NCBI RefSeq assembly: GCF_900113185.1
Contig: NZ_FOZD01000002.1
Location: forward strand, 496,001-560,000
Direction of reading: 5' to 3'
Source: Agromyces sp. CF514
GTDB lineage: Bacteria; Actinomycetota; Actinomycetes; Actinomycetales; Microbacteriaceae
DNA length: 64,000 nt
The position numbers were made by a program, and so were the translations under genes. Position 1 is the first letter of the stretch. Each line of letters opens with the position of its first letter. This document shows, piece by piece, positions 41,015-56,394 of the stretch. The notes under the pieces are model-generated. The model ran no database searches and was not told the DNA's origin. It saw only the letters and a list, made by a program, of their open reading frames with translations.

Positions 41015-41776
41015 ATGCAGCCGACGATCGACCTGAACAGCGACCTCGGCGAGAGCTTCGGGGCATGGCGCGTCGGCGACGACGACGCGATGTTCCGCGT
41101 GGTCACGAGCGCGAACGTGGCTTGCGGGTTCCATGCGGGCGACGCGCTCACGATGGCGCGCAGCACCGCGTCGGCCGCGCGCGAGGGCGTGACGCTCGGC
41201 GCGCATCCGGGCTACCGGGACCTCGCCGGGTTCGGTCGCCGTGCGCTCGACACGAGCCCAGCCGAGATCGCGGCCGAGCTGCTCGTGCAGCTCGGGGCGC
41301 TCGACGGCGTCGCCAGGGCCTCGGGCATCCGGGTGCGGTACGTGAAGGCGCACGGTGCGCTGTACCACCGGCTCGCGTCCGACGCGGCGGCCGCCCGCGC
41401 GTTCGCCGAGGCGGTCGCGGCGTACGACCCGACGCTGCCCGTGCTCGGCCCGCCGACGAGCGAGATCGAACGGGCGACGGATGCCGCGGGGCTGCGGTTC
41501 GCGCGAGAGGCCTTCGTCGACCGGGGCTACGCCGCCGACGGCTCGCTCGTGCCGCGCGGCGAACCCGGAGCCGTGATCGACGACCCCGCGGCCGCCGCGG
41601 AACGCGCGCTCGAGCTCGTCGAGACCGGAGGCATCCGCGCCGACGACGGCAGCCGGGTCGAGCTCGCGCCCGACTCGCTGTGCCTGCACGGCGACACCCC
41701 GGGCTCGGTGGCGATCGCTCGAGCGGTGCGCTCGGCCCTCGAGGGCGCCGGAGTCGCGATCGAGGCCTTCGCATGA
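41015..41776 (+). CDS. pxpA: 5-oxoprolinase subunit PxpA (LamB/YcsF family)
   Basis: 253 residues of the LamB/YcsF family, beginning DLNSDLGESFG and containing ANVACGFHAGD, GAHPGYRDLAGFGRR and KAHGALYH. PxpA acts with PxpB and PxpC in ATP-dependent opening of 5-oxoproline (pyroglutamate) to glutamate, a metabolite-damage clearance function. It overlaps pxpB by 4 bases. ATG 41015 is chosen (CAGAAT 7 bases upstream); ATG 41006 would add three residues. Confidence 0.94.
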   Translation: MQPTIDLNSDLGESFGAWRVGDDDAMFRVVTSANVACGFHAGDALTMARSTASAAREGVTLGAHPGYRDLAGFGRRALDTSPAEIAAELLVQLGALDGVARASGIRVRYVKAHGALYHRLASDAAAARAFAEAVAAYDPTLPVLGPPTSEIERATDAAGLRFAREAFVDRGYAADGSLVPRGEPGAVIDDPAAAAERALELVETGGIRADDGSRVELAPDSLCLHGDTPGSVAIARAVRSALEGAGVAIEAFA

Positions 41777-42396
41777 CCCGGCGCCTGCTGCCGAGCGGCG
41801 AGGCGGCGCTGCTCGTGGAGTGCGACTCGCTCGACGAGGTGCTCGCCCTGCACGACGCGCTCGAAGAGGCGCGGCCCGCCGGCGTCGTCGAGCTCGTGCC
41901 CGCCGCTCGCACGCTGCTCGTCGCGGTCGACCCAGAGCGCATGCCGCTCGAGTCCGCGGCGACCTGGGTGCGCCGCATCCCCGCCGAGGCGGGTTCCCGG
42001 CTCGCCGGCGCGCACGCCGAGGTCGTGCACATCCCCGTGTCCTACGACGGCGACGACCTCGCGAGCACGGCGGCGCTCCTCGACGTCTCGATCGAAGCGC
42101 TCGTCGCACAGCATTCGGGCATCGAGTGGAGGGTCGCGTTCGGCGGCTTCGCCCCCGGATTCGGGTACCTCGTGAGCGACGCGTGGCCGTTCGAGGTTCC
42201 GCGCCTCGAGGCGCCGCGGGCGCGCGTGCCCGCGGGGTCCGTGGCCGTCGCCGGAGCGTTCGGCGGCGTCTACCCCCGGCAGAGCCCAGGCGGCTGGCGG
42301 CTGCTCGGGCGCACCGACGCGACGCTGTGGAACCCGGCATCCGACGATCCGGCCGCGCTCGCGCCCGGCCGCCGGGTCAGGTTCGAGTCAGCCTGA
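41773..42396 (+). CDS. pxpB: 5-oxoprolinase subunit PxpB (KipI-like)
   Basis: 207 residues of the KipI/allophanate hydrolase subunit 1 family, with the diagnostic FGGFAPGFGYL motif, PAGSVAVAG and PGGWRLLGRT. It forms the PxpB-PxpC kinase-like component of 5-oxoprolinase. Its start overlaps pxpA by 4 bases and its stop overlaps pxpC by one (TGATG), so the three are translationally coupled. Confidence 0.94.
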   Translation: MTRRLLPSGEAALLVECDSLDEVLALHDALEEARPAGVVELVPAARTLLVAVDPERMPLESAATWVRRIPAEAGSRLAGAHAEVVHIPVSYDGDDLASTAALLDVSIEALVAQHSGIEWRVAFGGFAPGFGYLVSDAWPFEVPRLEAPRARVPAGSVAVAGAFGGVYPRQSPGGWRLLGRTDATLWNPASDDPAALAPGRRVRFESA

Positions 42397-43262
42397 TGGT
42401 CGCGCCCACGCTCACCGTCGAGCAGCCGGGAGCCCTCGCCCTGCTCGAGGACCTGGGCCGACCCGGCCTCGCGCACCTCGGCGTCTCGTCGTCGGGTGCC
42501 CTCGACCGCGGCGCCCTCGCCCTCGCGAACCGTCTCGTCGGCAACCCCGCGTCGTCGGCCGGGCTCGAGGTCGTCATGGGCGGCCTCCGCGCCCGCTTCG
42601 ACGCGGAGACGTGGTTCGCGGTCGCGGGCGCATGGGGCGAGCTGCGCCTCGACGGGCGCCGCATCGCGCCCTACACGGCCGTCCGTGCGCGGCCCGGCTC
42701 GGTGCTCGAACTCGGGATCGCGACGCGCGGCGTCCGATACGTGCTCGCCGTGCGCGGCGGCTTCGACGCCGCCCCCGTGCTCGGCTCGCGGTCGCGCGAC
42801 ACGCTCGCCGGGCTCGGACCGGCGCCCGTGCAGGCGGGCGATGCGCTGCGCATCGGCGCCGAGCCCGCGGCATCCGTCCCCCTGCTCGATCAGGAGGCCG
42901 CGTTCCCGCCGCGCGAGGGCGTCGTGACGCTGGGCCTGCTGCCGGGCCCGCGCGCCGACTGGTTCACGGATGCCGCGCACGCCCGCCTCTTCGACGGCGC
43001 CTGGCGCCTCTCGGAGCAGGCCGACCGCATCGGCGCGCGCCTGCTCGGCGACCCGCTCGAACGCCGAGTGCCCGGCGAGCTGCCGAGCGAGGCGACCGTG
43101 CCCGGATCGATGCAGGTCGCGGGCGACGGCCTGCCGACGATCCTGCTCGCCGACCGCCCGGTCACCGGCGGGTACCCCGTCATCGCGATCGTCGCGTCGG
43201 CCTCGCTCGACGCGCTCGCGCAGGTGCGGCCGGGGCAGGCAGTGCGGTTCCGGCACGCGTGA
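42396..43262 (+). CDS. pxpC: 5-oxoprolinase subunit PxpC (KipA-like)
   Basis: 288 residues of the KipA/allophanate hydrolase subunit 2 family: LEDLGRPGLAHLGVSSSGALDR at the start, YVLAVRGGF, GSRSRDTLAGLG and LADRPVTGGYPVIA near the end. It completes the PxpABC complex. The ATG at 42396 shares a base with the pxpB stop. A hairpin follows in the convergent gap. Confidence 0.94.
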   Translation: MVAPTLTVEQPGALALLEDLGRPGLAHLGVSSSGALDRGALALANRLVGNPASSAGLEVVMGGLRARFDAETWFAVAGAWGELRLDGRRIAPYTAVRARPGSVLELGIATRGVRYVLAVRGGFDAAPVLGSRSRDTLAGLGPAPVQAGDALRIGAEPAASVPLLDQEAAFPPREGVVTLGLLPGPRADWFTDAAHARLFDGAWRLSEQADRIGARLLGDPLERRVPGELPSEATVPGSMQVAGDGLPTILLADRPVTGGYPVIAIVASASLDALAQVRPGQAVRFRHA

Positions 43263-43267
43263 GGCGC

Positions 43268-43303
43268 GGCATCCGCTCGACCGGAGACCTGGGAGCGGAT
43301 GCC
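43268..43303. terminator. Bidirectional hairpin between pxpC and the convergent gene
   Basis: Perfect 11-bp stem (43268-43278 with 43293-43303) and a 14-base loop. The arms are GGCATCC/GGATGCC copies of the window-wide repeated heptamer. Confidence 0.55.
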
Positions 43304-43316
43304 GGCGGCCGGCGCG

Positions 43317-44177
43317 TCAGCGCTTGAGGAACACCGACCGGGCGGGTGGCGGCGAGGGCACCGCGGTCGCGTCGGTGACCGCGGGCGCCCCGGCGATGAA
43401 GCGGCGCAGCTCCTCGCCCTCGACGAGGCGCGCGGGGGCCGGATCGCTCGCGAGGCGTCGCGGCAGGCCCGCGAACGGCAGCTCCGCGTGCGACGCGTAC
43501 ATGACGACGTTGCCGAACCGGCGACCCTTCAGCATCGACGCGTCGGCCGCGATCGCGACGTGTTCGAACAGTTGCGACAGCGTCGCCGCCTGCGCCCTGG
43601 CGAACGCGAGCCCCGCACCGTCGGCGACGTTGGCCGCGACGATGCCGTGCGGGGCGAGCCGGCGCTCGAGCAGTTCGTAGAACTCGAGGCTCGTGACGTG
43701 CGCGGGCGTGCGTGCACCGGAGAAGATGTCGACGACGGCGAGGTCGACCGCGCCGTCCAGGCCGGCCGGGAGCTTCGCGAGCACCTCCCGGGCATCGCCG
43801 TGGCGCACGCGCACCTGCGCACCGCGCGGAAGCGGCAGGTACTCGCGCACGAGGTCGACCAGGTCGGACTCGAGCTCGACGACCTGCTGGCGCGAGCCCG
43901 GCCGGGTCGCCGCGACGTACCGGGGGAGGGTGAGCGCGCCGCCGCCGAGGTGCAGCGCGGTGATCGCCTCGCCTTCGGGGCGCACGAGGTCGATCGCGTG
44001 GCCGATGCGCCGCACGTACTCGAAGCCGAGCCAGTCTGGGCGGTCGAGCTCGACGTGCGACTGGGGCGTGCCGTCGACGATCAGGGTCCACGAACCCGGC
44101 ACCTGGCGCGACTCCTCGAGCCGGGCGAGGTGGCCGCTGATCGAGAGGCGGCGTTCTGGCGAGAGGTCTTCGGGCAC
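43317..44177 (-). CDS. Spermidine synthase-like methyltransferase-fold protein (copy 1)
   Basis: 286 residues with the Rossmann fold of spermidine synthases: ALHLGGGALTLPRYVA (nucleotide-binding loop), QVVELESDLVDLV, RHGDAREVL and LAVVDIFSG. Polyamine synthases transfer aminopropyl groups from decarboxylated S-adenosylmethionine. Actinobacterial homologues are of uncertain substrate. GTG 44177 lies 6 bases after a TAGCGT box. A diverged paralogue lies 56 bases upstream in the same orientation. Confidence 0.82.
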   Translation of the reverse strand: MPEDLSPERRLSISGHLARLEESRQVPGSWTLIVDGTPQSHVELDRPDWLGFEYVRRIGHAIDLVRPEGEAITALHLGGGALTLPRYVAATRPGSRQQVVELESDLVDLVREYLPLPRGAQVRVRHGDAREVLAKLPAGLDGAVDLAVVDIFSGARTPAHVTSLEFYELLERRLAPHGIVAANVADGAGLAFARAQAATLSQLFEHVAIAADASMLKGRRFGNVVMYASHAELPFAGLPRRLASDPAPARLVEGEELRRFIAGAPAVTDATAVPSPPPARSVFLKR

Positions 44178-44183
44178 GTGGCC

Positions 44184-44189
44184 ACGCTA
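44184..44189 (-). promoter_or_regulatory. Leaderless -10 box for spermidine synthase-like copy 1
   Basis: TAGCGT on the minus strand, 6 bases before GTG 44177. Confidence 0.5.
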
Positions 44190-44233
44190 CCCCGCGCCCG
44201 TCGGGTCGTTCCCGCGCCGGAGCGGTCAGGCGT

Positions 44234-44989
44234 TCAGCAGGCGCCCCAGAGCGCGAAGTCGAGGTCGGCGCCGGCCAGGACGGTGGCGGGGAAGGGCCCG
44301 CCCGCCTCGAGCCGGGCGACGACCGACGCGGGCATCGGCCCGGATGCCGCGACGAGCACCGTGTTGCCCTCCTCGCTGCCGTCGACCACGTGAGCGTCGC
44401 CCGCCACGACGAGCGCGGCGCCCGGATCGGCCCTGGCGAACGCACGCGCCGAGGTCCGCAGCCTCGCGAGCCCCGCGGCATCCGCGATGTTGACCGCGAC
44501 GACCCCGCCCTCGCGCAGCAGGCCGAGGCAGGAGGCGAGGAAGCCGTGGTCGTCGACGAACGCCGGCGCGTCGAGGTGCGTGTACACGTCGATGACGACG
44601 AGGTCGTACCGCTCGCCACGGTCGCTCGCTTCGCGCACGGCATCCGCCGCGTCGGCGATGCGCACCTCGATCCCCGATGCCGGCCAGGGCGCCTTCGCCC
44701 GCACGACCTCGATGAGCTCGGCGTCGTGGTCGACGACGATCTGCACCGAGCCCGGGCGCATCGCGTCGATGTAGCGGGGGAGCGTGAGCGCCCCGCCGCC
44801 GAGGTGCAGCACGGCGATCGGCGCGCCGGGCAGCGCGATCGCGTCGACGACGTGGCCGATGCGCCGGAGGTACTCGAAGAACAGCCTGGTGGGGTCTGAG
44901 AGGTCGACGTGCGACTGCGCGGAGCCGTCGACGAGCAGGGTCAACCCGTGCGGGCTGAACACGTCGGCCTCGAACTCGATGCGGGTCAT
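44234..44989 (-). CDS. Spermidine synthase-like methyltransferase-fold protein (copy 2)
   Basis: 251 residues, clearly paralogous to its neighbour: the same SHVDL, FEYLRRIGH and VLHLGGGALTLPRYID segments, then LVVIDVYTH and GVVAVNIADAAG. It lacks the C-terminal extension of copy 1. Both keep the GGG loop and the Asp in VxD. The tandem arrangement suggests an old local duplication. ATG 44989 was chosen because the conserved N-terminal beta strands follow directly. Substrate unknown. Confidence 0.8.
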   Translation of the reverse strand: MTRIEFEADVFSPHGLTLLVDGSAQSHVDLSDPTRLFFEYLRRIGHVVDAIALPGAPIAVLHLGGGALTLPRYIDAMRPGSVQIVVDHDAELIEVVRAKAPWPASGIEVRIADAADAVREASDRGERYDLVVIDVYTHLDAPAFVDDHGFLASCLGLLREGGVVAVNIADAAGLARLRTSARAFARADPGAALVVAGDAHVVDGSEEGNTVLVAASGPMPASVVARLEAGGPFPATVLAGADLDFALWGAC

Positions 44990-45027
44990 GCAGGCATCGT
45001 CCCACGCACCGGCGGGCGGCGGCGGCT

Positions 45028-45906
45028 TCAGCCGCGGTCGGGGTCGATGCGCGCCTCGAATGCGTCGAGGGCGGCGCCGATCAGCGCCGCACGCTCGAGT
45101 CCGGTGCGTGCGGCCAGCTCGGCGATGCGCTGTTCGAGCGCGTCGGGGGCGGATGCCGCGGCCGGGCCGTCCGTCGCAGCAGGCGCGGCCTCGAGCACCG
45201 TCGCCGTCGCGGGCTGCTCGCGGATGAGGAGGGCGACCACCGGGAGCACGATGGTGCCGAGCGCGTCGACGATCGCGATCACGCCGAACCACCGCCAGTA
45301 CGTCTCGCCCTCGTCGCCCGGGACATTCCAGTCGGTCAGCAGCGGGATCACCAGCATCACCGCGACGACCGCGATCGCCGCGAGCGTGATCCAGAGGGAG
45401 ACGCGGACGGCTCGGCGACGCCGGCCCGAGAGCTGCAGGAGCAGGTTCGCATGCGCGAGGCTCACCGCGACGATCGACGTGATGCCGAACCATCGCCAGA
45501 GCTCGGCGGGCCATCCGCCGCCGTTGTCGTACCAGGGGGTCCAGATGAGCACCAGGCCGATGACGAGCACGACCGCGCTCGCCGCGAGTCCGACGAAGCC
45601 GACGACGCGGACGGGGCGTGCGAGGACGGTGAGGTGGCAGAGGGCGAGGATGCTCGCGCCCGCGATGAGGAGCGTCGTGCCGAGCACCCGGCCCTGCACC
45701 TCGCCGAAGTCGCCGCTCAGGAGCGTCACGATGCCCACGACGGCCGTGATCGACAGCGAGGCCACGAGCACCACGATCGCCGTTCGGCGGTAGCCCCGAA
45801 GGGTCTTCGCCGCAGGCGTCGCTCGCGGCGTCGGCGCGTCGATCGGCTCCTCGGCCGGTGCCGCGGGCGCTGCCGCGTCCGGTCGGTCGGGGGTGTTCGG
45901 GCTCAC
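45028..45906 (-). CDS. Multi-pass membrane protein, unknown function
   Basis: 292 residues, not recognised. A Pro/Ala-rich cytosolic N-terminus (1-38) is followed by about six membrane helices in three pairs; two short conserved-looking segments (WRWFGITSIV and WRWFGVIAIV) repeat, which suggests an internal duplication. The C-terminal 60 residues are soluble and helical (ALEQRIAELAARTGLERAAL). GTG 45906 follows an AGGAGG ribosome-binding site. It is divergent from rpoB. Confidence 0.72.
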   Translation of the reverse strand: MSPNTPDRPDAAAPAAPAEEPIDAPTPRATPAAKTLRGYRRTAIVVLVASLSITAVVGIVTLLSGDFGEVQGRVLGTTLLIAGASILALCHLTVLARPVRVVGFVGLAASAVVLVIGLVLIWTPWYDNGGGWPAELWRWFGITSIVAVSLAHANLLLQLSGRRRRAVRVSLWITLAAIAVVAVMLVIPLLTDWNVPGDEGETYWRWFGVIAIVDALGTIVLPVVALLIREQPATATVLEAAPAATDGPAAASAPDALEQRIAELAARTGLERAALIGAALDAFEARIDPDRG

Positions 45907-46031
45907 TCGGACCTCCTCGTCGATGGGGTCAGCATAGGGGCCTGATCAGCGGGTTTGCGCGTGCGCGACGTGCGCCGCGGCATCCGGAAGCTGGGTTATA
46001 CCTGAGTCCGGCGAACAAATCAAGAATCAGC

Positions 46032-46060
46032 TGGACACGGCGGGTCGCAAAGTATATGGT
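46032..46060 (+). promoter_or_regulatory. rpoBC promoter
   Basis: TGGACA (46032-46037), exactly 17 bases, TATGGT (46055-46060): a near-consensus sigma-70 promoter. Confidence 0.7.
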
Positions 46061-46126
46061 TAACCTTTGCGCTCCCAGACCCACTATGCCTTCATATTGC
46101 GGTCGGCTTCGCATGTCGGGTTCATT

Positions 46127-46157
46127 CCCCGGCATCGGCACGCGTCTCGGGGCTTTT
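46127..46157 (+). terminator. Possible attenuator in the rpoB leader
   Basis: CCCCG (46127-46131) can pair with CGGGG (46148-46152), followed by CTTTT. The stem is short, so this is tentative. Confidence 0.25.
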
Positions 46158-46210
46158 CTCACCGCTACCGACAGTGAACCGGCCCGACGGGGCCGATGGA
46201 GGTTATTCAC

Positions 46211-49699
<3,489 letters not shown>

Positions 49700-49742
49700 G
49701 CCTGGCCAGTAGACGACTACAGAGACTTTCCAAGGAGAGAAA

Positions 49743-53639
<3,897 letters not shown>

Positions 53640-53654
53640 GCGCGAATCGCTCCA

Positions 53655-53693
53655 CGAACGGCCCCCGATCCCCTGCGGATCGGGGGCCGTTCG
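53655..53693 (+). terminator. rpoBC terminator
   Basis: Perfect 17-bp stem (53655-53671 with 53677-53693) and a 5-base loop, 16 bases after the rpoC stop; the strongest hairpin seen in the window. Confidence 0.88.
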
Positions 53694-53803
53694 GCGATTC
53701 GGACTTCCACGAAATGCACCGCGCGCGCTCCCGGGTTCGCGCGGTGCTCGTTGTTAGCATGAGCCAACGACCGCGGGTGCGTGGCGCCCGGAAGGAGCGC
53801 ATC

Positions 53804-54988
53804 ATGAGCGACACGACGAAGGGCCCAGACGAGACGGGTGCCGCCGCGTCCGACGAGGCCGATGTGAACGTGCCCGATGGCGAGGCTGCCGCCGACGCTC
53901 CCGTCGAAGACGAGCCGACCACGGATGCCGCGGGCGAGGCGCCCGTGGCGGACGAGCCGATCGCGGAGCCCGAGCCCGAGCCGGCGCTCCCTGCGGCCAC
54001 GGCCGCGGACGACGTGCCCGTGCCCGCCGCGGCTCCCGTCGCACCGCCCGCACCGCCTGCGCCGCCTGCGCCGCCTGCGCCCGAGCCCGTCGCGCCGGAG
54101 CCGCCCGTCGATGCGGAGGCGGCCCGCACGGCCCGGCTCGACGAGGCCGTCGAGCGCGCGAACGCCGGCACCGCGACATCCGCCGGCTCCGACTCCGACG
54201 ACTTCGACCCGAGCCTGTACGAGGCGGCACCCTCCGTGACCCCGTCGGAGCCCGTGCACGAGCACGACGCGACGGCCGAGCCGTTGCCCGAGCCGATCGC
54301 GGCGGGCAGCGTGCGCCGCGAGACGTACGTGCCGCCGGAGCCGGCCGCCGTCGCCGCCGCGGCCGGTGCCGCGACCCTCGCGCCCGAGCCGCAGTACGCG
54401 CCGGCGGCGGTTCCCCAGACCGTCTACGTGCAGGCGCCGACCCCGCCGAAGAACGCGGGCAACCGCGGGTTCGGGGTGCTGGTCGCGGCGATCGGCGCGG
54501 TCGCGTTCGCGTTGCTCTACGCAGGGGTGACCTACCTGCTGCTGCTCGGCCGCGGCGACCAGTCGGCCGCGACCGAGGAGTTCCTGAAGTTCCTCGGCGG
54601 GCCGTACTGGGCGCTGTTCTGGGTGCCCACGATCGCCGTCTTTGTGGGTTTCGCGCTGCTCGCCGCGATCATCAACCGCGGGCCCTGGTGGACGTATGCG
54701 GTCTTCGGCCTGCTCGTGGGCGTGCTGGTCTACTTCTCGTACATCGGCGCGTCGCTGCTCGCCGTGCAGGCGTGGACCCTCACGTTCGCCGAGGCCCAGA
54801 AGTTCATCGGCGACCGCTGGCTCGACCCGTTCGCGATCGTCGCGGGCGTCATCGCACGCGAGATCCCGATCTGGTTCGGCGGATGGATCGCCGCACGCGG
54901 CCGCACCGTGACCGAACGCAACCGGCTCGCGCTCGAGGCCTACGACCGCGAGCTCGCCGCGGGTCCGCGACCCGTCGTCACCGGCTGA
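53804..54988 (+). CDS. Membrane protein with long acidic Pro/Ala-rich N-terminus
   Basis: 394 residues, not recognised as a named family. The first 210 residues are disordered, rich in Asp, Glu, Pro and Ala, with APPAPPAPPAPPAPEP repeats. The C-terminal 170 residues hold four membrane helices (about 228-250, 268-292, 298-325 and near 350). The basic end carries ARGRTVTERNRLALEAYDRE. ATG 53804 follows GAAGGAG at 53791-53797; a TAGCAT box lies at 53755-53760. It lies between rpoC and the type VII genes and may be unrelated to either. Confidence 0.72.
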   Translation: MSDTTKGPDETGAAASDEADVNVPDGEAAADAPVEDEPTTDAAGEAPVADEPIAEPEPEPALPAATAADDVPVPAAAPVAPPAPPAPPAPPAPEPVAPEPPVDAEAARTARLDEAVERANAGTATSAGSDSDDFDPSLYEAAPSVTPSEPVHEHDATAEPLPEPIAAGSVRRETYVPPEPAAVAAAAGAATLAPEPQYAPAAVPQTVYVQAPTPPKNAGNRGFGVLVAAIGAVAFALLYAGVTYLLLLGRGDQSAATEEFLKFLGGPYWALFWVPTIAVFVGFALLAAIINRGPWWTYAVFGLLVGVLVYFSYIGASLLAVQAWTLTFAEAQKFIGDRWLDPFAIVAGVIAREIPIWFGGWIAARGRTVTERNRLALEAYDRELAAGPRPVVTG

Positions 54989-55046
54989 GGAGGATGCGGC
55001 GGCGCCGGGTCGTGCACAGGGTGCACCCCCGGCGCCGACACTCGTT

Positions 55047-55052
55047 TAGGGT
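55047..55052 (+). promoter_or_regulatory. -10 candidate for the type VII secretion operon
   Basis: TAGGGT about 98 bases before GTG 55150; no clear -35 was found. Confidence 0.3.
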
Positions 55053-55149
55053 TGTGCGGAGACGGACGCCGCCATGGTGACCACTCCCCATCGACAGCAC
55101 CCGCCTGATCGGGTTTGCTGACTCGTTGACCCTGCGCACGAGGAGCCCT

Positions 55150-56391
55150 GTGAGCATCACGATGCACGTCGACGACGAGCCCACGCCCGGACTCGGCGCC
55201 GACGGACGACCCGATCCCGCCTACGCGGCCGCCCTCGGCCTGATCCCGGCACCGAGCGGGCGCCGGGCGGCGGCGTTCGCGCTCGACGCCGCGATCTGGG
55301 TCGTGCTCGCCCTGCCGACGGTGTTCGGGGTCGTCGCACTGGCGAACGCGCTCGTCGCCGCCGGAGCCTCGTCGGCGACCGATCTCGCGGCGCTCGGGCC
55401 GGGCGAGCTCGCCGGGCCGTTCATCGCGATCGCCGTCGGGCAGGCCCTCACGGGCGTCTTCGGAGTCGTGCAGCTGGTCACGCACGGGTTGCGCGGCGTC
55501 ACGGTCGGCAAGGCCTCGTTCGGCGTCCGCTCGGTCAGCGTGGTCGACTTCGGCAAGGCCGGGTTCTGGCGCATCGTGCTCCGTGCCCTCGTGCTCTGGG
55601 CGAGCTGGGTCGTGCTGCTCGTCATCGGCCCGGCGCTCATGTTCCTCTCTGGCAACTGGGATCCCGAGCAGCGGGGGCGCTCCTGGCTCGACCGCATCGG
55701 CCGCTGCTACGCGGTCGACAGCCGACGCGGTCTCGACCCGTTCGACGCGAAGGCGATCCGCCACGCGCGCCGACTCCTCGCCTCCTCGCCCGACGCGGGC
55801 GCTGCGAAGCCGCCGTCGCTCGCCAGCGACCGGCCCGCCGGCGAGTTCCTCATCCCCTCGCAGCGCTCGAGCTCTGGCGTGGTCTCGGCCGGCGGTTCCG
55901 TCGAGACCGGGCAGTGGACCCCGCCGCCCGTCGGTACGACGGCACCGCCCGTGCAGACCGTGCCCCTGCCGCCCACGGCGCCCGCACCGGCCGCCGCACC
56001 GGCGCCCGCGCCGGCCGCTCCTCGGCCTTCCGATTCCGTCCCGGCGCCGGCATCCGACCGCATCGTGCTCGTCTTCGACGACGGCACGCGCGTCGCCCCG
56101 GCCGAGTACGGCCTGATCGGCCGTGCGCCAGGCGGAGGCTCAGGCGACGGCGCCCAGCTCGTGCCGCTCGCCGACCCGTCGATGCTGATCTCGAAGGTGC
56201 ACGCCGAGTTCGGCGTCGACGCCTCGGGCTTCTGGATCGCCGACCGCGGCTCCACGAACGGCACCGACGTGCGGCATCCCGACGGTCGGGACGAGACGCT
56301 GCCCGGCGGCGTGCGCACCCCGCTCGCCGTCGGCAGCGTGGTCGCGGTCGGCGGCCGCAGCTTCACGATCGCACGCGAATCCGGAAGGTAG
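55150..56391 (+). CDS. RDD-family membrane protein with C-terminal FHA domain
   Basis: 413 residues. An RDD domain (about 35-200) with three or four membrane helices is followed by a Pro/Ala-rich linker (about 240-300) and a forkhead-associated domain (about 300-410) with GLIGRAPGG, SKVHAEF and DRGSTNGTDV, the canonical phosphothreonine-binding GR, SxxH and NGT residues. FHA domains recognise phosphothreonine; together with the FHA-bearing ATPase next door this implies kinase control of secretion (inference). GTG 55150 follows AGGAG at 55141-55145. Only 3 bases separate it from the ATPase gene. Confidence 0.88.
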   Translation: MSITMHVDDEPTPGLGADGRPDPAYAAALGLIPAPSGRRAAAFALDAAIWVVLALPTVFGVVALANALVAAGASSATDLAALGPGELAGPFIAIAVGQALTGVFGVVQLVTHGLRGVTVGKASFGVRSVSVVDFGKAGFWRIVLRALVLWASWVVLLVIGPALMFLSGNWDPEQRGRSWLDRIGRCYAVDSRRGLDPFDAKAIRHARRLLASSPDAGAAKPPSLASDRPAGEFLIPSQRSSSGVVSAGGSVETGQWTPPPVGTTAPPVQTVPLPPTAPAPAAAPAPAPAAPRPSDSVPAPASDRIVLVFDDGTRVAPAEYGLIGRAPGGGSGDGAQLVPLADPSMLISKVHAEFGVDASGFWIADRGSTNGTDVRHPDGRDETLPGGVRTPLAVGSVVAVGGRSFTIARESGR

Positions 56392-56394
56392 GGC

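Larger units (their letters stand above)
45907..46210. promoter_or_regulatory. rpoB control region
   Basis: 304 bases with the strong rpoB promoter (46032-46060), a leader of about 145 bases, and a possible attenuator hairpin (46127-46157). The region 46000-46100 is the most AT-rich stretch of this part of the window. Confidence 0.65.
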
